NCBI RefSeq assembly: GCF_016793705.1
Contig: NZ_JAEULO010000041.1
Span: 62,001 to 126,000 of the forward strand
From: Tabrizicola sp.
GTDB taxonomy: Bacteria; Pseudomonadota; Alphaproteobacteria; Rhodobacterales; Rhodobacteraceae
Direction: 5' to 3'
DNA: 64,000 nucleotides
In this document: in pieces, positions 58,515 through 64,000 of the stretch
How the letters are laid out: each line of letters starts with the position of its first letter
Position numbering within the stretch: the first letter of the stretch is position 1
Program-made: the position numbers and the translations under genes
Notes under the pieces: generated by a model
The model's input: only the letters and a program-made list of their open reading frames with translations
Databases searched by the model: none
Told to the model about the DNA's origin: nothing

Positions 58515-58871
58515 ATGCGCCCCGTTCTCTATGCCCTTTCGTTCCTGGCGCTGATCGCGCTTGGTTTCTGGGCCTATCGCGAGAATTACGCGACCCAGGC
58601 CGCGCTGAAGGAGGTCGAGGGGCTGCAACGCCAGATCGTCGGCCTGCGCGAGGCGCTGACGGTGCAGCGGGCGGAATGGGCCTATCTCAACCGGCCCGAC
58701 CGGCTCCGCGAACTGGCAACTGCCAACTTCGACCGGCTGGGTCTGATGCCGATGGAGCCCTCGCAGTTCGGCACGGCGGCGCAGGTGGCCTATCCGGCGG
58801 CGAAACTGCCCGAGATCAGCTTCACGACGGATATCCAGGGCACCATCACCTCTGACGCGGAGGGATTGTGA
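58515..58871 (+). CDS. ftsL: cell division protein FtsL
   Basis: A 118-residue bitopic protein: one membrane helix near the N-terminus (VLYALSFLALIALGFWAY, 4-21) and a coiled-coil heptad region (TQAALKEVEGLQRQIVGLREAL, about 27-50). It links FtsB and FtsQ in the divisome. ATG follows the rsmH stop directly. Confidence 0.93.
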   Translation: MRPVLYALSFLALIALGFWAYRENYATQAALKEVEGLQRQIVGLREALTVQRAEWAYLNRPDRLRELATANFDRLGLMPMEPSQFGTAAQVAYPAAKLPEISFTTDIQGTITSDAEGL

Positions 58872-60661
58872 TGCGTACCCCGCTGCGACCCCTGGCCCGC
58901 ATCCTCCATGCCCGGCAGGAGGGGCTGAACCCCGACAGCATCGAAAAGGAAAACCTGAAGGTCCGGCACGAGGCGATGCGCGAAAAGACGCGCGGCCGGG
59001 CGCAGTTCCGGCTGTTCATCTTGTGCGCAAGCTTCGTCTTCGCGTTTGGCGCGATCGGCGCGCGAATGGGCCTGATGGCGGCGACTGAACCCGTGGAGCC
59101 AAAGTCGAGCGCGCCGGGGGCCGAGATCATCGCGCAGCGCGCCGACATCACCGACCGCAACGGGCGGGTGCTGGCGACGAACATGACGACCCACGCGCTG
59201 TACGCCCACCCGAAGGTCATGGTCGACCCGAAGGGCACGGCGGTGAAGCTTGAGGAAATCTTCCCCGAGCTTGATGCCAAGGCGCTGGAGCGGCGCTTCA
59301 CCGACGGGCGCAGCTTCGTCTGGATCAGGAAGGTGCTCAGCCCCGAGCAGATGCAGAAGGTGCATGAGATCGGCGATCCGGGCCTTCTCTTCGGCCCGCG
59401 CGAGATGCGGCTTTACCCGAACGGGACGCTGGCGGCGCATGTCCTCGGCGGCACCTCGTTCGGCGCCGAGGGCGTGCATTCGGCGGAAGTGATCGGGGTG
59501 GCGGGGATCGAGAAGGCGCTGGATGCGCGCCTCCGCGATCCGGCGCAGGGCGGCAAGCCCCTGACGCTTTCCATCGACCTCACGCTGCAATCGACCATCG
59601 AGGAAGTGCTGGCCGCCGGCATGGGGATGCTGAACGCCAAGGGTGCGGCGGCGATCCTGATGGATGCGCGGACCGGGGAAATCCTCGCGCTTGCCTCGCT
59701 GCCGACCTTCGACCCGAACGACCGGCCGAACCCCCTGGTCGACAAGAACGCCGAGCCCGGCGACAGCCCGCTCTTCAACCGGGCGGTGCAGGGGGTCTAT
59801 GAGCTTGGCTCGACCTTCAAGATCTTTGCGGTGGCGCAGGCGATGGAACTGGGCCTGGTGAACCCGCAGACGATGGTCGATGCCAACGCGCCGATGACCT
59901 GGGGCAAGTACAAGATCAAGGAATTCGAGGGCCACAACTACGGGCCGCTGCTGGCGGTTACCGATGTGATCGCCAAGTCGTCAAACGTCGGCACCGCGCA
60001 TATCGCGCTGATGATCGGGCCGCTCAGGCAGCAGCAGTTCCTGAAGTCGCTGGGCTTCTTCGAGCCGACGCCCCTGGAACTGGTGGAAGCCCCCGGCGCC
60101 AAGCCGCTGATCCCGAAGAAATGGCCCGAGATCGTGACGATCACCACCTCTTACGGCCACGGCATGTCGGCCAGCCCCATGCATCTTGCGGCAGCCTATG
60201 CGGCGATTGCCAACGGCGGCGTGATGATCAAGCCGACGCTCCTGAAGCGCGAGGGGCCGACGACGGGCGTCCGGGTGATGAGCGAGAAGACAGCAGCGGA
60301 CTCGGTCGCGATGCTGCGCCGCGTGGTGCTGGAGGGCACGGCAACGCTGGGCGACGTGCCGGGCTATGAGGTGGCGGGCAAGACCGGGACAGCGGACAAA
60401 CCGAAGAAATCGGGCGGTTACTACCATGACAAGGTGGTGAACACTTTCGCCTCGATGTTCCCGGCCTCGAACCCGCAATACGTGCTGATCGTCACGCTGG
60501 ACGAGCCGCAGGACGACACCCTGTCCGAGACGCGGCGGACGGCGGGCTGGACGGCGGTGCCGGTTGCCGCCGAGATCATCCGGCGCGTCGCCCCGCTGAT
60601 GGGGCTACGGCCGAAGCTTGAACCTGTCGTGGCGGATGCGGTAACTGCCGCCAGCAACTGA
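58871..60661 (+). CDS. ftsI: peptidoglycan D,D-transpeptidase FtsI (PBP3)
   Basis: A 596-residue septal transpeptidase with an N-terminal membrane helix (about 47-68), a pedestal domain and a penicillin-binding domain. The active-site motifs are STFK (Ser314), SSN (370-372) and KTG (504-506). It acts with FtsW in septal wall synthesis. ATG 58871 overlaps the ftsL stop (TGATG). Confidence 0.96.
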   Translation: MRTPLRPLARILHARQEGLNPDSIEKENLKVRHEAMREKTRGRAQFRLFILCASFVFAFGAIGARMGLMAATEPVEPKSSAPGAEIIAQRADITDRNGRVLATNMTTHALYAHPKVMVDPKGTAVKLEEIFPELDAKALERRFTDGRSFVWIRKVLSPEQMQKVHEIGDPGLLFGPREMRLYPNGTLAAHVLGGTSFGAEGVHSAEVIGVAGIEKALDARLRDPAQGGKPLTLSIDLTLQSTIEEVLAAGMGMLNAKGAAAILMDARTGEILALASLPTFDPNDRPNPLVDKNAEPGDSPLFNRAVQGVYELGSTFKIFAVAQAMELGLVNPQTMVDANAPMTWGKYKIKEFEGHNYGPLLAVTDVIAKSSNVGTAHIALMIGPLRQQQFLKSLGFFEPTPLELVEAPGAKPLIPKKWPEIVTITTSYGHGMSASPMHLAAAYAAIANGGVMIKPTLLKREGPTTGVRVMSEKTAADSVAMLRRVVLEGTATLGDVPGYEVAGKTGTADKPKKSGGYYHDKVVNTFASMFPASNPQYVLIVTLDEPQDDTLSETRRTAGWTAVPVAAEIIRRVAPLMGLRPKLEPVVADAVTAASN

Positions 60662-60672
60662 CGGGGTGGATC

Positions 60673-62154
60673 ATGGCAGCGCGCGCGACACGGCTTTCCG
60701 ACCTGGGGCTCACGGCCCGGGCCGGTCGCGACCCGGCGCTGTCGGGGATCACGGCGGACAGTCGGGCAGTGCGGGCGGGGATGCTGTTTGCGGCCCTGCC
60801 AGGAACGGCGGTGCATGGCGCCAAATTCCTGTCGGCGGCGCTGGAGCAGGGGGCGGCGGCAGTCTTGACCGATGCCGAGGGCGCGCGGCTGGCGGCGGAG
60901 GCTTTGGCCGAGACCGACGTGGCGCTGGTGGTGGCCGAGGACCCGCGCGCGGCCTTGGCCTGCGCCGCAGCGCTATGGTTCGGGGCGCAGCCCGAAGTCA
61001 TGGTCGCGGTGACGGGGACGAACGGCAAGACCTCCGTCGCGACCTTTACCCGGCAGATCTGGGCCGCGCTGGGGCATGAGGCGATCAACATCGGCACCAC
61101 CGGGATCGAGGGGGCCTGGACGGCACCCTCCGGGCACACGACGCCTGACCCGGTGACCTTGCAGAAGCTTCTGGCGGCGGCGGCTGCGGGGGGTGTGACC
61201 CATGCGGCGATGGAGGCCTCCAGCCATGGGATCGACCAGCGGCGGCTGGACGGGGTGCGTCTGGTGGCGGGCGGCTTCACCAACCTGACGCAGGATCACC
61301 TGGACTATCACGGCACGATGGAGGCCTATTTCGAGGCCAAGGCGCAGCTTTTCACCCGATTGCTCCCCGAGGACGGGATCGCGGTGGTGAACCTTGACGG
61401 CGCGAAGGGCTCGGACATGGCCGAACTGGCGCTGGACCGGGGGCTTCGGGTGCTGACCGTGGGCAAGGGGCAGGGCGCAGATCTGCAGATCGCCGCCACC
61501 CGCCCGGATGCGACGGGGCAGGAGGTGCGCTACCTTTGGCAGGGCCGCGCTTTCCAGACCCGGCTGGCCCTGATCGGGGCGTTCCAGGCCGAGAATGTCG
61601 CGGTGGCGGCGGGGCTGGCGATTGCCGCTGGAGATGCGCCCGAGGCGGTGCTGGCGGTGCTGCCCCGGCTGACGGGGGTCCGGGGCCGGATGCAGCTGGC
61701 CGCGACGCGGCGGAACGGGGCGGCGGTCTATGTCGACTACGCCCATACGCCCGACGCGCTGGAAACCGCGCTGAAGGCGCTGCGCCCGCATGTGATGGGG
61801 CGGATCGTGGTGGTCTTCGGCGCGGGCGGCGACCGGGACCGGACCAAGCGGCCTCTGATGGGTGCTGCGGCCAAGGCCCATGCCGATGTGCTGTATGTCA
61901 CCGACGACAACCCGCGTACCGAGGACCCGGCCTCGATCCGCGCCGCGATCCTGGCGGCCTGCCCCGAGGCGCATGAGGTCGGCGACCGGGCCGAGGCGAT
62001 CCTGCGGGCGGTGGATGCCCTCCTGCCGGGCGACGCGCTGCTGATCGCGGGCAAGGGCCATGAAAGCGGTCAGGTGGTGGGGACCGACATCTACCCGTTC
62101 GACGACGTGGAGCAGGCGAGCGTCGCCGTCGCCGCGCTGGACGGGGTGATCTGA
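60673..62154 (+). CDS. murE: UDP-MurNAc-L-Ala-D-Glu:meso-DAP ligase
   Basis: A 493-residue Mur ligase with the ATP site GTNGKTS (near residue 116) and the meso-diaminopimelate specificity motif DNPR (in YVTDDNPRTED near 415). It adds the third amino acid of the stem peptide. The stop overlaps murF by one base. Confidence 0.96.
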   Translation: MAARATRLSDLGLTARAGRDPALSGITADSRAVRAGMLFAALPGTAVHGAKFLSAALEQGAAAVLTDAEGARLAAEALAETDVALVVAEDPRAALACAAALWFGAQPEVMVAVTGTNGKTSVATFTRQIWAALGHEAINIGTTGIEGAWTAPSGHTTPDPVTLQKLLAAAAAGGVTHAAMEASSHGIDQRRLDGVRLVAGGFTNLTQDHLDYHGTMEAYFEAKAQLFTRLLPEDGIAVVNLDGAKGSDMAELALDRGLRVLTVGKGQGADLQIAATRPDATGQEVRYLWQGRAFQTRLALIGAFQAENVAVAAGLAIAAGDAPEAVLAVLPRLTGVRGRMQLAATRRNGAAVYVDYAHTPDALETALKALRPHVMGRIVVVFGAGGDRDRTKRPLMGAAAKAHADVLYVTDDNPRTEDPASIRAAILAACPEAHEVGDRAEAILRAVDALLPGDALLIAGKGHESGQVVGTDIYPFDDVEQASVAVAALDGVI

Positions 62155-63590
62155 TGCTCTGGACCTCCTCCGATGCGGCACAGGCGACCGGCGGGCAAGT
62201 GACGAAGGCATGGCAGGCGCATGGCGTCTCCATCGACACGCGGACCCTGGCCAGGGGCGATCTGTTCGTGGCGCTGAAGGATGTGCGGGACGGGCATGAT
62301 TTCGTCGCGCAGGCGCTGGAGAAGGGGGCGGCGGCGGCACTGGTGTCCCGCGTGCCGGAAGGGGTGGCAGATGATGCGCCCCTGCTGGTCGTGCCGGACG
62401 TGTTGCAGGCGCTGGCGGACCTTGGGGCCTTTGCCCGGGCGCGGACGCGGGCGAAGGTGGTGGGTGTCACCGGCTCGGTCGGCAAGACCTCGACCAAGGA
62501 GATGCTGCGGGCGATCCTGTCGGGGCAGGGCAAGACCCATGCGGCCGAGGCCAGCTACAACAACCACTGGGGCGTGCCGCTGACCTTGGCGCGGATGCCG
62601 GTCGACACCGATTTCGCGGTCATCGAGATCGGGATGAACCACCCGGGCGAGATCGCCCCCTTGGCCCGGCTCGCGCGGCTGGATGTGGCGATGATCACCA
62701 TCGTCGCCCCCGCGCATCTGGAGGCCTTCACCAGCATCGAGGGCATCGCCGGGGAGAAGGCGGCGATCTTCGACGGGCTCATCCCCGGCGGGACGGCAGT
62801 CTTCAACGCCGACATGGCGACGACGCCGATCCTGCGCGCGAAGGCGGCAGAGGTCGGCGCGGTCGCCGTGGGCTTCGGCGAAACCGAAGGCGCCGACTGG
62901 CGGCTGATCGAGGCGCGGATCGGTGACGAGGCGACGGTCTGCCGCGCCAGCCACCGGGGCAGACCACTTCTCTACAAGGTCTCCTCCCCCGGCCGCCATT
63001 TCGCGCTGAATGCGCTTGGCGCACTCGCGGTGGCCGAGGCGCTGGGGGCCGACCCGATGATTGCCGCGCATGACCTGGGACGCTGGCTGCCCCCGGCGGG
63101 GCGTGGCCAGCGGGAACGGATCAACCTGGACATCGTCGAGGAAACCTATTTCGACCTGATCGACGACGCCTTCAACGCCAATCCTGCCTCGATGGCCGCC
63201 GCACTGGATGTGCTGATCGCCGCAACGCCGGTGGACGGAATCGGCCGCGTGGGCGGGGGGCGGCGCGTCGCCATCCTGGGCGACATGCTGGAACTGGGGC
63301 CGACGGAAATCGCGCTGCATGCGGCGATTGCCCGGCATCCGGGTCTTTCGGCGGTGCATGTCATCCATTGCGTCGGACCAAGGATGAAGGCCCTGCACGC
63401 GCTCTTGCCCCGAGGGCAACGCGGCGAATGGGTGGAAACGGCGGCAGAGCTTGCCCCCCGTACCCGCAGCCTGGTGGACGCGGGCGACATCCTCCTCGTC
63501 AAGGGTTCGAAGGGTGTGAAGGTCAGCCTCATCGTTGACGTCCTGCGAAAAATGGGGCAGGCCGCAGCGCCGAAAGAAGGGACCCTTTAG
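62154..63590 (+). CDS. murF: UDP-MurNAc-tripeptide:D-Ala-D-Ala ligase
   Basis: A 478-residue Mur ligase with the ATP site GSVGKTSTKE (near residue 107), EIGMNHPGEIAPL near 160 and the C-terminal NPASMAAALD. It adds D-Ala-D-Ala to the precursor. TGATG coupling with murE and TAG-ATG with mraY. Confidence 0.96.
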   Translation: MLWTSSDAAQATGGQVTKAWQAHGVSIDTRTLARGDLFVALKDVRDGHDFVAQALEKGAAAALVSRVPEGVADDAPLLVVPDVLQALADLGAFARARTRAKVVGVTGSVGKTSTKEMLRAILSGQGKTHAAEASYNNHWGVPLTLARMPVDTDFAVIEIGMNHPGEIAPLARLARLDVAMITIVAPAHLEAFTSIEGIAGEKAAIFDGLIPGGTAVFNADMATTPILRAKAAEVGAVAVGFGETEGADWRLIEARIGDEATVCRASHRGRPLLYKVSSPGRHFALNALGALAVAEALGADPMIAAHDLGRWLPPAGRGQRERINLDIVEETYFDLIDDAFNANPASMAAALDVLIAATPVDGIGRVGGGRRVAILGDMLELGPTEIALHAAIARHPGLSAVHVIHCVGPRMKALHALLPRGQRGEWVETAAELAPRTRSLVDAGDILLVKGSKGVKVSLIVDVLRKMGQAAAPKEGTL

Positions 63591-64000
63591 ATGTTTTATT
63601 GGCTTGCCGAGTTTTCCGACGGGGGTGGGGTCTTCAACCTCTTCCGCTACATCACCGTGCGGGCGGGCGGGGCTTTCGTCACTGCACTGCTTTTCGGCTT
63701 CCTGTTCGGTCGTCCCCTGATCGATCTTCTGCGCAGGAAGCAGGGCAAGGGCCAGCCGATCCGAGATGACGGGCCGCAATCGCACCTGTCGAAGGCCGGG
63801 ACGCCCACGATGGGGGGCCTTCTGATCCTGTCGGCACTGATGGTCTCGACCCTCCTCTGGGCCAGGCTCGACAATCCCTTCGTCTGGATCGTGATCCTGG
63901 TGACGCTGGCCTTCGGCCTGATCGGCTTTGCCGACGACTATGCCAAGGTCACCAAGCAGAACACCAAGGGCGTCTCGGGCAAGGTGCGGATGGGCCTTGG
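63591..64000 (+). CDS. mraY: phospho-N-acetylmuramoyl-pentapeptide-transferase, 5' part
   Basis: The first 136 codons of MraY; the gene runs off the window end. It begins [26 protein letters not shown] and contains the motifs KAGTPTMGG and the first catalytic aspartates in GFADDYAKV (near residue 121). MraY makes lipid I on the inner membrane. It starts directly after the murF stop. Confidence 0.95.
   Translation, partial: MFYWLAEFSDGGGVFNLFRYITVRAGGAFVTALLFGFLFGRPLIDLLRRKQGKGQPIRDDGPQSHLSKAGTPTMGGLLILSALMVSTLLWARLDNPFVWIVILVTLAFGLIGFADDYAKVTKQNTKGVSGKVRMGL

Overview
The window is high-GC DNA with dense, short-spaced operons and reads as the chromosome of an alphaproteobacterium of the Rhodobacteraceae (Rhodobacter / Paracoccus / Tabrizicola type). 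The basis is a CarD/CdnL regulator, SUV3-like helicase next to a 7Fe ferredoxin, divergent cobS/cobT, a non-pyrrolysine MttB, a DUF1127 gene followed by CCUCCUCCC hairpins, and the mraZ-rsmH-ftsL-ftsI-murE-murF-mraY cluster with a long leader. Species cannot be named from this alone. No prophage, IS element, CRISPR array, rRNA or tRNA was seen.

Layout. 0-8.8 kb: a small membrane protein, metG, a yceI-cytochrome b561 pair, an aldo/keto reductase, two lipoproteins (one lipocalin-like), an XRE regulator divergent from a His-box desaturase, and a DUF983-Nudix pair. 9-11 kb: EF-hand protein, ECF sigma factor, its small membrane partner and a CnrX/CpxP-like metal sensor. 11-15.2 kb: PleD-type diguanylate cyclase, DUF3572, a HAD phosphatase and MttB. 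15.2-25.3 kb: intergenic repeats, an ArsR-AHSA1 pair, LolC-LolD, a lipoprotein cytochrome c, LLM oxidoreductase, GST, PPK2 behind a perfect FNR-type box, DUF1007-NicO metal exporter and a MATE pump. 25.3-29.9 kb: capsule genes kpsC, a Wza/KpsD-like exporter and kpsS. 30-42 kb: ribE, carD, fdxA, S4 protein, helicase, SCP2, hydrolases, the ribB-ribH-nusB operon and divergent cobS/cobT. 42-49.7 kb: a 975-residue GspL/GspC-like single-pass protein, SIMPL protein, two unknown membrane-anchored proteins and metY. 49.7-53 kb: BenE transporter, a sRNA array, DUF1127 and mrp. 53-56.3 kb: a small TetR-controlled enzyme operon. 56.3-64 kb: a long leader with MraZ boxes and an UpsM-like sRNA, then the division and cell wall cluster, cut off inside mraY.

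The most striking signal is at 50.95-51.48 kb. Twelve consecutive stem-loops each display the same loop, read on the minus strand as CCUCCUCCC, the anti-Shine-Dalgarno sequence. They lie directly downstream of a DUF1127 gene. This matches the CcsR / cuckoo sRNA family of Rhodobacter sphaeroides, where four copies are known, but here the array is expanded to twelve by tandem duplication of a ~176-180 bp unit carrying four motif hairpins plus one motif-less hairpin. In nine of the twelve stems the only irregularity (or one of them) is an A facing a C on the plus strand, which becomes a G-U wobble only in a minus-strand transcript, so the stems appear to be kept as RNA from the DUF1127 strand.

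Other points: three copies of a hairpin element at gene 3' ends, a 15-bp palindrome just after two unrelated genes, three clusters of TGGGA-like boxes with 10-bp period before mraZ, an RBS-masking hairpin before mttB, and a sharply AT-rich block inside kpsC. All coordinates were read by eye; no alignment or folding software was run.
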